64,000 nt of DNA from Azomonas agilis. Its GTDB lineage: Bacteria > Pseudomonadota > Gammaproteobacteria > Pseudomonadales > Pseudomonadaceae. The notes under the pieces were generated by a model. It did no database searches, was not told the origin of the DNA, and worked only from the letters and a program-made list of their open reading frames with translations. Both the position numbers and the translations under genes were made by a program. The stretch spans positions 62,001 through 126,000 of the forward strand of contig NZ_VLKG01000007.1 in assembly GCF_007830255.1 (NCBI RefSeq). Direction: 5' to 3'. Below, piece by piece: positions 1-12,014 of the stretch. Position 1 is the stretch's first letter. Every line of letters begins with the position of its first letter.

Positions 1-1610
<1,610 letters not shown>

Positions 1611-1631
1611 TTGACTAACGTGTTTGGCGCT

Positions 1632-1657
1632 GAGCTGCTCTGGTTTTGGGGCAGCTC
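1632..1657 (+). terminator. Hairpin downstream of eno, possible attenuator
   Basis: GAGCTGC (1632-1638) pairs with GCAGCTC (1651-1657) around a 12-base loop in the eno-ftsB gap. No T-run follows, so this may be a processing or partial-termination site rather than a true intrinsic terminator. Confidence 0.25.
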
Positions 1658-1689
1658 TGGCAAACTTCTGTGCTTGATGGGTGCCCTGA

Positions 1690-1971
1690 ATGCTGAAATC
1701 CCACTTCTGGCTGTTTCCCGCACTGATTCTATTGCTGGTCGGTTTACAGTTTCGCTTATGGGTAGGCGAGGGTAGTTTGGCGCAGGTGGTAGACTTGACC
1801 CAACAAATTTCTGAGCAGCAGGACGAAAACGAGCGCTTGCTGGAGCGTAATCGCTTGCTAGAAGCTGAGGTGATGGAGCTTAAGCAGGGGATGGAAACCG
1901 TGGAAGAGCGCGCTCGCCACGAGTTGGGCATGGTCAAGCAGGGCGAGACTCTGTATCAGATGACCGAGTGA
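1690..1971 (+). CDS. ftsB: Cell division protein FtsB
   Basis: A 93-residue bitopic membrane protein with a short cytoplasmic end, one transmembrane segment (about residues 5-22) and a periplasmic coiled coil rich in Gln, Glu, Leu and Arg (about 30-70). FtsB forms the FtsQLB complex that activates septal peptidoglycan synthesis by FtsWI. The tail EERARHELGMVKQGETLYQ is the conserved FtsB segment that binds FtsQ. The gene overlaps ispD by four bases (GTGA), so translation is probably coupled. Confidence 0.93.
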   Translation: MLKSHFWLFPALILLLVGLQFRLWVGEGSLAQVVDLTQQISEQQDENERLLERNRLLEAEVMELKQGMETVEERARHELGMVKQGETLYQMTE

Positions 1972-2690
1972 GTAGCTTGTCTCAAATCCCTTCCTTTTGG
2001 TGTGTGATTCCCGCCGCCGGTGTGGGCAGTCGTATGCAGGCCGATCGGCCTAAGCAATACCTGCGCGTAGGCGAAAAGACCATCCTTGAGCACAGCTTAG
2101 ACTGCTTTTTAGATCATCCCAAGCTGCTTGGGGTGGTGGTCAGCCTGTCAGAAACAGATCCTTATTGGCCGCATCTGGCCTGTAGCCATGATAGACGTAT
2201 TCGCCGGGCTCCCGGTGGTTTAGAGCGCGCACATTCGGTACTCAATGCTTTGTTGGTTTTGGAGTATTCTGGAGCCGCCGCAGAGGATTGGGTGTTGGTG
2301 CATGATGCGGCCCGTCCTAATCTAGCTAGAGTGGATTTGGATCGCTTGCTGTCGGTACTGGCGGATGATCCTGTCGGTGGACTATTAGCCGTTCCGGCCC
2401 GCGATACCCTAAAGCAGGCCGGAGCCGATGGGCGAGTGGAGGCAACCTTAGACCGCTCAGTGATTTGGCAGGCTTATACGCCGCAGATGTTTCGTCTCAA
2501 AGTTCTGCGCCAAGCCTTACAGCAGGCTTTGGCTGTAGGATATTTGGTTACGGATGAGGCTTCAGCGATGGAGTGGGCGGGCTTTGCCCCACGTTTGATT
2601 GAAGGCCGAGCAGATAATTTAAAGGTCACTCGCCCCGAGGATTTACTCTGGTTGAGCCATCTGCAATCCTGTTCACAGGCTGCTGATTGA
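1968..2690 (+). CDS. ispD: 2-C-methyl-D-erythritol 4-phosphate cytidylyltransferase
   Basis: IspD couples CTP to methylerythritol phosphate in the non-mevalonate isoprenoid pathway. The 240-residue sequence has the nucleotide-binding loop PAAGVGSRMQADRPKQYL (about residues 15-32), the HDAARP motif near residue 107 and VTDEASAMEW near the C-terminus, all diagnostic. The GTG start overlaps the ftsB stop. In many genomes ispF follows directly. Here frmA, fghA and an old-yellow-enzyme gene separate the two. Confidence 0.95.
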   Translation: MSSLSQIPSFWCVIPAAGVGSRMQADRPKQYLRVGEKTILEHSLDCFLDHPKLLGVVVSLSETDPYWPHLACSHDRRIRRAPGGLERAHSVLNALLVLEYSGAAAEDWVLVHDAARPNLARVDLDRLLSVLADDPVGGLLAVPARDTLKQAGADGRVEATLDRSVIWQAYTPQMFRLKVLRQALQQALAVGYLVTDEASAMEWAGFAPRLIEGRADNLKVTRPEDLLWLSHLQSCSQAAD

Positions 2691-2754
2691 AGCTTAGGCG
2701 TTGGCGATTATGAAAGGCGGTAGATTAGACTCTTGTTTTTGCATTGAGTCCTAG

Positions 2755-3873
<1,119 letters not shown>

Positions 3874-3898
3874 GGAATTAACAGCGCGGAAGGCTTGA

Positions 3899-3928
3899 GG
3901 CTGAACGAGGGGGCTTTTTCGTCCAGCC
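3899..3928 (+). terminator. Possible intrinsic terminator after frmA
   Basis: GGCTG (3899-3903) pairs with CAGCC (3924-3928), and ACGA with TCGT inside it, across one mismatch, followed by TTCAGCTTTC. It lies between frmA and fghA, so it may cause only partial termination. Confidence 0.4.
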
Positions 3929-3968
3929 TTCAGCTTTCTGGCCTCTTTTTACGCTCATGGGGGCTTTA

Positions 3969-4817
3969 ATGGAGTTACTGTCCAGTAATAAGAGTTTTGG
4001 GGGTTGGCATCAGCGCTATAAACACCACTCAGCGGTGTTAAATTGCGAAATGGTATTCGCTGTTTACCTGCCGCCCCAGGTGGAGCAAGGGCAAAGGCTG
4101 CCGGTACTGTATTGGTTGTCTGGCCTGACCTGTACTGACGAAAATTTTATGCAGAAGGCGGGAGCCCAACGCTGGGCGGCAGAGTTAGGGCTGATTTTAG
4201 TCGCCCCCGATACCAGCCCTCGCGGCCCCGGTGTACCAAGCGATCCTGAGGGCGCTTGGGATTTTGGTTTGGGCGCAGGCTTTTACCTTAATGCTACCCA
4301 ACAGCCTTGGGCTAAGCACTACCAAATGCACGACTATGTGGTGCATGAGCTACCGGCTCTCATTGAGGCTAAGGTTCCCGTAACGGATCAGCGCGGTATT
4401 TCCGGCCACTCTATGGGAGGGCATGGTGCTTTGGTGTGTGCTTTGCGCAATCCGGGGCGCTATCAGTCGGTGTCAGCGTTTTCTCCCATTAGCCATCCCA
4501 GTGATTGCCCTTGGGGGGAAAAGGCGTTTTCCCGCTATTTAGGTGAGGATCGAGCCTGTTGGAATGATTGGGATGCCAGTCTGCTGCTGGCTAAAGCCTC
4601 GGAGCGGCTGCCGATTTTGGTCGATCAGGGTGAGCAGGATGGCTTTATGCAGGATCAGTTGAAACCGGAGGTTTTGGAAGCAGCGGCTAAGGCCATTGAT
4701 TATCCGCTGACCCTGCGTTTACAACCCGGCTATGACCACAGTTACTACTTTGTGGCCAGCTTTATTGAGGAGCACTTGCGATACCATGCACAGGCGCTCC
4801 AGCAACAACAGCCTTAA
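3969..4817 (+). CDS. fghA: S-formylglutathione hydrolase
   Basis: An esterase-D family alpha/beta hydrolase of about 282 residues that releases formate and glutathione from S-formylglutathione, completing formaldehyde detoxification begun by FrmA. The nucleophile Ser (about residue 148) sits in GHSMGGHG. Asp in VDQGEQDGF and His in GYDHSYYF complete the triad, and the oxyanion-hole region [12 protein letters not shown] is typical. An in-frame ATG at 3957 would add four residues. ATG 3969 is preferred because GGGGG lies just upstream. The stop overlaps the convergent flavin oxidoreductase gene by four bases. Confidence 0.94.
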   Translation: MELLSSNKSFGGWHQRYKHHSAVLNCEMVFAVYLPPQVEQGQRLPVLYWLSGLTCTDENFMQKAGAQRWAAELGLILVAPDTSPRGPGVPSDPEGAWDFGLGAGFYLNATQQPWAKHYQMHDYVVHELPALIEAKVPVTDQRGISGHSMGGHGALVCALRNPGRYQSVSAFSPISHPSDCPWGEKAFSRYLGEDRACWNDWDASLLLAKASERLPILVDQGEQDGFMQDQLKPEVLEAAAKAIDYPLTLRLQPGYDHSYYFVASFIEEHLRYHAQALQQQQP

Positions 4818-5866
4818 ACAGGCAGTAGCGGGTAATCCAGATAGCCTGCTGCTCCGGGGGTGTAAAACTTTTCGGGGCGGGCTTCATTCAGTGCTGATTT
4901 ACGGCGGAAGCGTTCTACCAGATCAGGATTGGCGATAAAAGGCACCCCAAAAGCCACGGCTTCGGCTTTGCCGGTTTCGACCCATTCTTCGGCTTGCCCC
5001 TGGGTAAAGCGCTCGTTAGCGATGTAGGGGCCGCCAAAGGCTTCTTTCAGTAGTGGGCTGAGGCTGTCTGTATCCGGTCTTTCGCGGGTGCAGATAAAAG
5101 CGATTTTGCGCTTACCCAATTCACGGGCCAGATGACTGAAGGTTTCTGCGCGGGTGGAGTCGCCCATGCTGTGCAAATCAGCACGGGGTGACAGATGTAC
5201 GCCTACACGCCCAGCGCCCCAAACTGAAATGGCGGCATCAGTGACCTCTAGCATTAAACGGGCACGGTTCTCGATGGAGCCCCCATAGAGGTCAGTGCGT
5301 TGGTTGGTGGAGTCCTGTAGGAACTGATCCAGCAGGTAGCCGTTGGCCCCATGAATTTCTACCCCATCAAAACCGGCTTTCTTAGCATTCTCTGCACCCT
5401 GACGATAGGCTTCGACAATACCCGCGATTTCGGTAGTTTCCAGCGCACGTGGGGTGACAAAGGACTTTTGCGGACGCACCAGATTGACATGGCCTCCGGC
5501 TGCAATAGCGCTGGGTGCTACTGGTAATTCACCGTTCAGGTATATAGGGTCGGAGATACGCCCTACATGCCAGAGTTGCAGCACGATTTTGCCACCCTTG
5601 GCCTGTACCGCTTCTGTAACTTTCTTCCAGCCCTCAATTTGATCGGCTGACCAAATACCGGGCGTATCTGGATAGCCCACGCCCATAGGGGTGACGGCTG
5701 TAGCCTCGCTGATAATCAAGCCAGCCTCAGCCCGTAAAGCGTAGTATTTGGCCATATTATCGTTGGGAGTCCGGCCTTCCGCTCGGCAGCGGGTTAGGGG
5801 GGCCATGATGATGCGGTTGGCCAGTTGCAGCTCGCCCAGCGTGATGGGGTCAAAGAGTGTTGGCAT
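4814..5866 (-). CDS. Old yellow enzyme family FMN oxidoreductase (NemA-like)
   Basis: A 350-residue TIM-barrel flavoprotein. OYE enzymes reduce activated C=C bonds, such as N-ethylmaleimide and enones, and nitro compounds with NAD(P)H. Family features include the N-terminal [15 protein letters not shown], the active-site pair His172 and Asn175 in [14 protein letters not shown], and GSIENRARL. It is convergent with fghA and divergent from ispF. Context beside formaldehyde detoxification suggests electrophile defence, but the substrate cannot be read from sequence. No TetR-type regulator (NemR) is adjacent. Confidence 0.88.
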   Translation of the reverse strand: MPTLFDPITLGELQLANRIIMAPLTRCRAEGRTPNDNMAKYYALRAEAGLIISEATAVTPMGVGYPDTPGIWSADQIEGWKKVTEAVQAKGGKIVLQLWHVGRISDPIYLNGELPVAPSAIAAGGHVNLVRPQKSFVTPRALETTEIAGIVEAYRQGAENAKKAGFDGVEIHGANGYLLDQFLQDSTNQRTDLYGGSIENRARLMLEVTDAAISVWGAGRVGVHLSPRADLHSMGDSTRAETFSHLARELGKRKIAFICTRERPDTDSLSPLLKEAFGGPYIANERFTQGQAEEWVETGKAEAVAFGVPFIANPDLVERFRRKSALNEARPEKFYTPGAAGYLDYPLLPV

Positions 5867-6030
5867 GGCAAACTCCTAAAAGGGGTATCGGTAACCACAG
5901 GTGTATGCACTATAAAGGCCGCACAGAATCTTCGGCATTGATTCATCTGATGATAGCCATTGATAAGGTCGATTCGCTCGGACTGGGGTAGAATGCGCGC
6001 GTCAATTCGGCTTTCTGGGCACTTCTCACC

Positions 6031-6504
6031 ATGCGTATCGGCCACGGCTACGACGTTCATCGCTTCGGCGATGGCAGCTTTATTACCTTGGGCGGCGTAC
6101 AGATTCCGCATACGGCGGGATTGATCGCCCATTCTGACGGTGATGTGCTGTTACATGCCCTGAGCGATGCCTTGTTAGGAGCAGCCGCCTTGGGGGATAT
6201 CGGTCGCCATTTTCCCGATACCGATCCGACCTATAAAGGTGCGGATAGCCGGGCTTTACTGCGCCATGTATTAGCCTTAGTACAGCAGCAAGGTTGGGTT
6301 GTGGGCAATGTAGATGCCACCATCGTGGCCCAAGCCCCCAAAATGGCCCCACATATTGAACTAATGCGCCAACGCATTGCAGAAGATTTGCAGATCAGTC
6401 TGCAACAGGTGAATGTGAAAGCCACAACCACCGAACAGCTAGGCTTTACTGGACGTAAAGAGGGCATTGCGGTACATGCTGTTGCTTTGTTGTTAGCTCA
6501 ATGA
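6031..6504 (+). CDS. ispF: 2-C-methyl-D-erythritol 2,4-cyclodiphosphate synthase
   Basis: IspF cyclises CDP-methylerythritol 2-phosphate, releasing CMP, in the non-mevalonate isoprenoid pathway. The 157-residue protein starts [12 protein letters not shown], where Asp and His bind the divalent metal, and contains [17 protein letters not shown] and the C-terminal [16 protein letters not shown] block. It is the first gene of the operon ispF-truD-surE-pcm and overlaps truD by four bases (ATGA). Confidence 0.96.
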   Translation: MRIGHGYDVHRFGDGSFITLGGVQIPHTAGLIAHSDGDVLLHALSDALLGAAALGDIGRHFPDTDPTYKGADSRALLRHVLALVQQQGWVVGNVDATIVAQAPKMAPHIELMRQRIAEDLQISLQQVNVKATTTEQLGFTGRKEGIAVHAVALLLAQ

Positions 6505-7556
6505 CTGAACTCGAATTATTAGGGCCACTGGCTTATGCCAAGCCTTGCGGTCAGGCAGTACTCAAGGCAACCCCTGAAGACTTTCAGGTGGATGAAGTGC
6601 TGGATATACCCTTATCGGGCATGGGTGAGCACCTGTGGTTGTGGGTAGAAAAACGTCAGCTAAATACGGAGGAAGCCGCCCGTCGGTTAGCACGTGCTGC
6701 GGGTATATCGGCTAAGGCTGTGAGTTTTGCAGGGCTTAAAGATCGTCAAGCCCTAACGCGGCAATGGTTTAGCCTGCATCTACCCGGAAAAGCTGATCCT
6801 GATTTGTGTGGCGCTGAGGATGATAGCCTGCGTATTCTAAACGCCGTGCGCCACAGTCGTAAGCTGCAACGAGGAGCCCATTCCGCCAACGGATTTAGCC
6901 TGCGTTTGACCCAATGCAGCGCTCCAGCCGGTTGGATGGACGCACGTTGCACGCTGCTGCAACAACAGGGCGTTCCCAACTACTTTGGTATGCAGCGTTT
7001 TGGTTTCGAGGGTAACAACCTGCTGGAGGCTCTGCATTGGGCTGAGCAAGGTAGTTTCCCAGAACAGCGGAGTCGGCGTTCACGAGTGTTATCTGCGGCG
7101 CGCAGCTATTTGTTTAATCGACTGCTGGCCCAGCGAGTGGCTGAGGGGAGTTGGAATCAGGTACGGCCGGGTGATTTATTGTCGTTCACCGATAGCCACA
7201 GTTTTTTCGCCGCTACACAGGCTGATTGCCAAGACCCTCGCTTGGCTGCTTTGGAGCTACATCCTACCGGCCCCTTGTGGGGTAAGGATTTACCCAGTAG
7301 CTTAGAGGACACCTTACAGCAAGAGCTAGATCATGGTCTTGATGCTCATTCTGGTTTGATCCAATGGTTAGCAGAAGCCGGACTGACTCAGGAGCGCCGA
7401 ATCTTGCGCCTCCCCATTCGTAAGCTGTCATGGCATTATCCCCAGCCTGATCTCTTGCAACTGAACTTCGTTCTACCCGCCGGATGCTTTGCCACTGTGG
7501 TGGTGCGGGAGTTGGTCAATTTGGTAGAACCAATGGATATGACATGCGCATTCTAA
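6501..7556 (+). CDS. truD: tRNA pseudouridine(13) synthase TruD
   Basis: TruD converts U13 of tRNA-Glu to pseudouridine. The 351-residue protein has the TruD catalytic signature [14 protein letters not shown], where the Asp is the nucleophile, and the TruD segment [16 protein letters not shown]. Length agrees with the family. It overlaps ispF by four bases and surE by 13, showing tight operon packing. Confidence 0.95.
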   Translation: MTELELLGPLAYAKPCGQAVLKATPEDFQVDEVLDIPLSGMGEHLWLWVEKRQLNTEEAARRLARAAGISAKAVSFAGLKDRQALTRQWFSLHLPGKADPDLCGAEDDSLRILNAVRHSRKLQRGAHSANGFSLRLTQCSAPAGWMDARCTLLQQQGVPNYFGMQRFGFEGNNLLEALHWAEQGSFPEQRSRRSRVLSAARSYLFNRLLAQRVAEGSWNQVRPGDLLSFTDSHSFFAATQADCQDPRLAALELHPTGPLWGKDLPSSLEDTLQQELDHGLDAHSGLIQWLAEAGLTQERRILRLPIRKLSWHYPQPDLLQLNFVLPAGCFATVVVRELVNLVEPMDMTCAF

Positions 7557-8293
7557 TCTCTAATGATGATGGGGTTTACGCTCCCGGGCTGGCAGCACTG
7601 TACGATGCGTTAGCAGATTATGCTGAGTGCTCCGTGGTCGCGCCGATTCAGGATATGAGCGGTGTGAGCAGCGCTGTGACTTTGGACAGTCCACTGTACC
7701 CTGTCGAAATGCCCAACGGTTTTATTGGCTTGAATGGAACGCCTACCGATTGCGTGTATTTAGGCTCCAATGGGTTGTTGGAGTTTCCGCCCGATTTAGT
7801 GGTATCTGGGATTAATCTAGGTGCCAATCTAGGGGATGATGTTCTGTATTCAGGTACTGTAGCCGCGGCTTTGGAAGGACGCTTTAGTGGAAAACCTGCG
7901 TTCGCCTTTTCGTTGGTTTCGCGGCAAACCGATAACCTTTCAGCGGCTGCCCATATGGCTCGTTTATTGGTTGATCGCTTGGCCAACGCCGATTTGCCAG
8001 CCCGTACCGTATTAAATATCAATGTGCCTAACCTGCCTTTAGAACGTATTCGGGGCGTGTGTCTTACCCGTTTAGGGCATCGCCAGCGCACGCCCCCACC
8101 CGTCTGTGAAACCAGTCCCCGTGGTAAAAAAGGCTACTGGATTTCTGTGGCTGGTGATGTGGAAGATGGTGGGCCGGGAACAGATTTTCACGCCATTATG
8201 CAAGGTTATGTGTCCGTTACTCCGCTACGACTGGATCGAAGCTTTCAGGAGGCATTTGAAGGGCTGAAGCAGCCACTGAAGGATTTGCTGTAA
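7544..8293 (+). CDS. surE: 5'/3'-nucleotidase SurE
   Basis: SurE is a metal-dependent survival nucleotidase acting on nucleoside monophosphates and short polyphosphate. The 249-residue protein begins [15 protein letters not shown], whose paired Asp residues bind metal, and has the NGTPTDCV and [22 protein letters not shown] segments of the family. An in-frame upstream ATG at 7484 lies deep within truD. The ATG at 7544 fits the family N-terminus. The stop TAA shares its last base with the pcm start. Confidence 0.96.
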   Translation: MRILISNDDGVYAPGLAALYDALADYAECSVVAPIQDMSGVSSAVTLDSPLYPVEMPNGFIGLNGTPTDCVYLGSNGLLEFPPDLVVSGINLGANLGDDVLYSGTVAAALEGRFSGKPAFAFSLVSRQTDNLSAAAHMARLLVDRLANADLPARTVLNINVPNLPLERIRGVCLTRLGHRQRTPPPVCETSPRGKKGYWISVAGDVEDGGPGTDFHAIMQGYVSVTPLRLDRSFQEAFEGLKQPLKDLL

Positions 8294-8973
8294 TGGATCG
8301 GCATCACCACCATGCACTGTTGCGTGGCGCTGGGATGACTTCCCAGCGTACACGAGATCGCTTGATTCAGCGCTTAATGGATGAGGGAATACAAAATTCT
8401 CAAGTGCTGGAGGTGATGCGCCATACCCCGCGTCATATGTTTATTGACGAGGCTCTGGCTAATCGAGCCTATGACGATACCGCCTTACCCATAGGGCATA
8501 ATCAAAGTATTTCCCAGCCTTATATCGTGGCCCGCATGACGGAAACTCTGTTGGCTGCTGGGCCTTTGGATAAAGTATTGGAAATAGGCACAGGCTCTGG
8601 ATATCAAACAGCTGTATTAGCTCAGTTGGTGGAGCGGGTGTTTTCTGTAGAGCGCATACAGAGCTTGCAAGATCGAGCTAAAAAGCGTCTACAGCTATTG
8701 GGGATACGCAATGCTGTGTTTCGTTGGGGAGATGGCTGGGAAGGTTGGCCCGCTTTAGCATCCTATAATGGGATTTTGGTAACGGCAGCGGCGGCTGAAG
8801 TTCCGGCCGCTTTGTTGGATCAATTAGCCTTGGGTGGGCGAATGGTGATTCCCGTAGGTATAGGCTCTTTGCAGCAACTCATGCTTATCACACGCGAGTC
8901 CTCTGGGTTTTCACAGCAGTGTTTGGGAGGCGTGCGTTTTGTGCCCCTGTTGAACGGTTCAGTTATTCTTTAG
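8293..8973 (+). CDS. pcm: Protein-L-isoaspartate O-methyltransferase
   Basis: Pcm repairs isoaspartyl residues in aged proteins using S-adenosylmethionine. The 226-residue sequence contains the SAM-binding loop [16 protein letters not shown], the substrate segment [15 protein letters not shown] and the C-terminal GRMVIPVG. The first residues include four consecutive histidines ([10 protein letters not shown]). An internal ATG at 8335 (MTSQRTRDR) is an alternative start closer to the core fold. The surE-pcm pairing is standard in gammaproteobacteria. Confidence 0.95.
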   Translation: MDRHHHHALLRGAGMTSQRTRDRLIQRLMDEGIQNSQVLEVMRHTPRHMFIDEALANRAYDDTALPIGHNQSISQPYIVARMTETLLAAGPLDKVLEIGTGSGYQTAVLAQLVERVFSVERIQSLQDRAKKRLQLLGIRNAVFRWGDGWEGWPALASYNGILVTAAAAEVPAALLDQLALGGRMVIPVGIGSLQQLMLITRESSGFSQQCLGGVRFVPLLNGSVIL

Positions 8974-8987
8974 GCAATGAGGTTTGT

Positions 8988-9905
8988 GTGAAACGGCACT
9001 TCCTGCTCTATACCAAGGGTATAGCCATGGGTATGGCAGATGTTGTTCCCGGTGTTTCTGGAGGAACCATCGCCTTTATTAGTGGTATCTACGATCAGTT
9101 GTTACAAGCCTTAGCCGCTATACCTCGGGCTTTGCGGCTATTGTTGCAAGGACAGTTGAAAATGGCTTGGCAGAGTGCGCAGGCAAATTTTCTAGTCGTA
9201 CTTTTTGCAGGTGTCCTAACCAGTGTGTTTTCTTTTGCCAAACTGATTAGTTATTTATTAGATACTTATCCTATTTTTATTTGGTCGTTCTTTTTTGGGC
9301 TGGTGTTGATTTCGGTCTATCTCATTGCTCGTGAAGTTCGAGAAAAAATAAAGGTATCCAGTATTTTTCTTTTTGCACTGGGCAGCATCTTAGCCTATTG
9401 GGTGACGCAAGCTCCTCCTATAGCTGTAGATCAGGGGTATTTGAGCTTATTTTTTGCCGGCTATATCGCTATCTGTGCCATGCTGTTGCCGGGAATTTCT
9501 GGAAGCTTTGTACTGGTTTTACTGGGCCTCTATCCAGTGGTGCTGTCAGCCATTAAAAACCTAGAAGTTGGCATTTTGCTGGTTTTTATCTCAGGCTGTG
9601 TGCTGGGATTAATGAGTTTTTCCCGCATTCTTATTTGGATGCTTAATCGTTGGCACGACGCTGTTTTGATGTTTCTGACAGGATTGATGTTAGGTTCGCT
9701 TAACAAGATCTGGCCTTGGAAAGAAACCCTAAGCTGGCAAGAAATTTCAGGAGAAAAAGTGCCCCTGCTACAGCAAAATCTATGGCCGGATCATTACACG
9801 GCATTAACAGGGCAGGATGCTCTGCTCATCTGGGCTATTATGTTGGCTTTGATAGGGGCAGCCTTGGTTTTGGTTTTAGACTACCTTGCCAGCAGAAAAG
9901 CATAG
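8988..9905 (+). CDS. DUF368 membrane protein, putative polyprenyl-phosphate transporter
   Basis: A polytopic membrane protein of about 305 residues with many hydrophobic helices and the family motif GMADVVPGVSGGTIAF, repeated in inverted form as CAMLLPGISGSFVLVLLG. Some DUF368 proteins (PopT) have been linked to recycling of undecaprenyl phosphate across the inner membrane; assigning that role here is inference. GTG 8988 is preferred because it gives the conserved N-terminus and avoids overlap with pcm. The gene sits between pcm and nlpD, an envelope and stationary-phase context. Confidence 0.85.
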   Translation: MKRHFLLYTKGIAMGMADVVPGVSGGTIAFISGIYDQLLQALAAIPRALRLLLQGQLKMAWQSAQANFLVVLFAGVLTSVFSFAKLISYLLDTYPIFIWSFFFGLVLISVYLIAREVREKIKVSSIFLFALGSILAYWVTQAPPIAVDQGYLSLFFAGYIAICAMLLPGISGSFVLVLLGLYPVVLSAIKNLEVGILLVFISGCVLGLMSFSRILIWMLNRWHDAVLMFLTGLMLGSLNKIWPWKETLSWQEISGEKVPLLQQNLWPDHYTALTGQDALLIWAIMLALIGAALVLVLDYLASRKA

Positions 9906-9965
9906 GCTGCAAACAACAGAGTCTAAAACATAATAATTGCTTATCGACTTAGTTAGGAGTGAGCG

Positions 9966-10784
9966 TTGAACCTCACAGTTATAATCAGACATCGATTTTG
10001 TCGGAGCCTTTTCTCTAAGCCATTGCTAGCCCTTTGTGCTTTGACCTTAACGCTAGCGGGCTGCTCTAGCACTCCTTCTGAAAGTGTTTCAACCGTTACT
10101 GAGCAAAAGGAGCGGGTAACCACTGGAGCACACACCGTTAGGCAAGGCGATACGTTGTGGAGTATTGCTTTTCGTTATGGTTGGGATTGGAAAGATCTTG
10201 CACAGGCCAATAATTTAAAGCCTCCCTATGTGATCTATCCGGGACAGCAGCTTCGATTTGATGGGGGCTCAGGTACTATAGCGCCGCAACCTACAGTTGC
10301 AGCTTCTGCTTCCCCTACTACAGTGCGGCCTAATGTAGCACCTACCTCTGTAGCTCCAGTCGCTCCGGTGGTGCCTGTAGTGACTACAACCCCGGTAGCA
10401 GGTAAAGCCTCAGCTTCCGGTTGGGCTTGGCCTGCCACGGGTGCCTTAATCAGTCGTTTCTCTTCAAACGGAAGTTTGAATAAAGGGATTGATATTGCTG
10501 GGCAATTAGGTCAGCCTGTCCTAGCTGCTGGTGATGGTACGGTTGTATATGCTGGTAGTGGGCTTAGAGGTTATGGTGAGCTGATCATCATCAAGCACAA
10601 CGATACCTTTGTAAGCGCTTATGGTCATAATCAGAGGTTGCTGGTGCGGGAAGGACAGCAGGTCAAAACAGGACAGACTATTGCCGAAATGGGATCCACA
10701 GGCACTGACCGAGTAAAGCTACATTTTGAGATTCGCCGTCAAGGAAAGCCTGTAGATCCGTTAGAGTATTTGCCTAGCCGTTGA
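9966..10784 (+). CDS. nlpD: Lipoprotein NlpD, LysM and LytM domains
   Basis: NlpD is an outer-membrane lipoprotein that activates the amidase AmiC during daughter-cell separation. TTG 9966 is supported by AGGAG at 9955-9959. The lipobox LAGC places the lipidated Cys near residue 33. A LysM domain follows (HTVRQGDTLWSIAFRYGW), then a Pro/Ala/Val-rich linker and a C-terminal M23 fold. The first zinc-ligand position is not His (NKGIDIAG) while later YGHN and LHFEI remain, so this is a degenerate, regulatory LytM domain as in known NlpD proteins. rpoS is next downstream, and in other gammaproteobacteria a main rpoS promoter lies inside nlpD. Confidence 0.93.
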   Translation: MNLTVIIRHRFCRSLFSKPLLALCALTLTLAGCSSTPSESVSTVTEQKERVTTGAHTVRQGDTLWSIAFRYGWDWKDLAQANNLKPPYVIYPGQQLRFDGGSGTIAPQPTVAASASPTTVRPNVAPTSVAPVAPVVPVVTTTPVAGKASASGWAWPATGALISRFSSNGSLNKGIDIAGQLGQPVLAAGDGTVVYAGSGLRGYGELIIIKHNDTFVSAYGHNQRLLVREGQQVKTGQTIAEMGSTGTDRVKLHFEIRRQGKPVDPLEYLPSR

Positions 10785-10812
10785 TCACGTTGTTTACGCT
10801 CCAGCTCTATAA

Positions 10813-10860
10813 ATAAGCTCGGATCGTGCCCTAGGGATAGGGTTTTTACCCCGAGCTTAT
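10813..10860 (+). promoter_or_regulatory. Large stem-loop in the rpoS 5' leader
   Basis: A perfect 10-base-pair stem, ATAAGCTCGG (10813-10822) with CCGAGCTTAT (10851-10860), encloses a second hairpin CCCTA/TAGGG (10829-10833 and 10838-10842). It ends 26 bases before the rpoS ATG and just upstream of the Shine-Dalgarno AGGGGATAAG. No clean T-run follows. It could be a translational control structure of the rpoS leader or a termination/processing site after nlpD. Confidence 0.6.
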
Positions 10861-10886
10861 GTCGAACTCAGCAGGGGATAAGAATA

Positions 10887-11897
10887 ATGGCACTCGAGAA
10901 AGAAGCGCCGGAGTTTGACCTGGACGATGCGGTATTGTTCATGGAGTCTGATGACTTTTTGGACGTGCCGGATTGCCAAACAGGCCACCCGTTTGGAAGT
11001 ACGCATGAGCCTGTCGAGCGACAGGATGGAGTTCGGACACCAAGGCCCGCTATTGATAACAGCCGGTCTTTGGATGCCACACAGTTGTATCTTAGCGAGA
11101 TTGGTTTTTCGCCCCTCCTAAGTGCCGCTGAAGAAGTTCATTACGCCCGCCTTGCTCAAAAAGGTGATCCGCTGGGGCGTAAGCGGATGATCGAGAGTAA
11201 TTTGCGCCTTGTGGTGAAAATTGCTCGGCGCTACTTAAATCGCGGCCTAACCCTACTCGACTTGATTGAGGAGGGTAACTTAGGGCTGATTCGGGCGGTT
11301 GAGAAATTTGACCCGGAGCGCGGTTTCCGCTTTTCTACCTATGCCACTTGGTGGATTCGTCAGACCATCGAGCGGGCAATCATGAATCAGACGCGCACCA
11401 TTCGTCTGCCCATCCATGTGGTTAAAGAGCTCAATGTTTACCTGCGTGCTGCTCGGGAATTGACTCAAAAGTTAGACCATGAGCCAAGGCCTGAAGAGAT
11501 TGCTCAGTTGATGGAAAAACCCGTCAGCGAGGTCAAGCGCATGTTAGGACTGCATGAGCGCATTACATCCGTTGATGCCGTCTTTGGCCCAGATTCGGAT
11601 AAAACACTGCTAGATACCCTAACAGACGAGCATTCCTCTGATCCCTGCGAACAGCTACAGGATGATGATCTTTCGGCCAGCATTGACCAGTGGTTATCAG
11701 AGCTGTCTGAAAAGCAACGTGAGGTAGTGATTCGGCGCTTTGGGCTGCGTGGTCATGAGAGTGCAACTTTGGAAGAAGTTGGCCAAGATATTGGCCTCAC
11801 TCGGGAGCGCGTGCGGCAGATTCAAGTGGAAGCATTAAAACGCTTACGAGGCATTTTGGAGCGCAATGGGCTGTCTAGTGAGGCCCTATTTCAATAA
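10887..11897 (+). CDS. rpoS: RNA polymerase sigma factor RpoS
   Basis: This 336-residue sigma-70 family factor drives the general stress and stationary-phase response. It has the acidic N-terminus typical of RpoS, region 1.2 ([21 protein letters not shown]), region 2 with [20 protein letters not shown], region 3 and region 4 ending [17 protein letters not shown]. Position directly behind nlpD fixes the identity against RpoD or RpoH. The leader carries a strong hairpin (10813-10860). Confidence 0.97.
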   Translation: MALEKEAPEFDLDDAVLFMESDDFLDVPDCQTGHPFGSTHEPVERQDGVRTPRPAIDNSRSLDATQLYLSEIGFSPLLSAAEEVHYARLAQKGDPLGRKRMIESNLRLVVKIARRYLNRGLTLLDLIEEGNLGLIRAVEKFDPERGFRFSTYATWWIRQTIERAIMNQTRTIRLPIHVVKELNVYLRAARELTQKLDHEPRPEEIAQLMEKPVSEVKRMLGLHERITSVDAVFGPDSDKTLLDTLTDEHSSDPCEQLQDDDLSASIDQWLSELSEKQREVVIRRFGLRGHESATLEEVGQDIGLTRERVRQIQVEALKRLRGILERNGLSSEALFQ

Positions 11898-11985
11898 GAT
11901 TGTGCTAAAGCTCGCCAAGGGCGCTAATAGTTGGAGCACTTTGCTGTGCTGAATCAAGCAGAACGCTCTGTAACTCGATAAGCTG

Positions 11986-12004
11986 TTATCAGTTTTACTG
12001 ATAA
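11986..12004 (+). promoter_or_regulatory. Hairpin abutting the pdxH ribosome binding site
   Basis: TTATCAG (11986-11992) pairs with CTGATAA (11998-12004) around TTTTA. The right arm runs directly into AAGGGG (12003-12008), the pdxH Shine-Dalgarno. It may weakly influence initiation, but no further support is visible. Confidence 0.25.
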
Positions 12005-12014
12005 GGGGTTATTT

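Noticed and set aside
5960-5994. A sigma-70 promoter for ispF (TTGATA and TAGAAT)
   Set aside because: The two boxes are 23 bases apart, too far for a normal promoter. Only the -10-like box remains credible.
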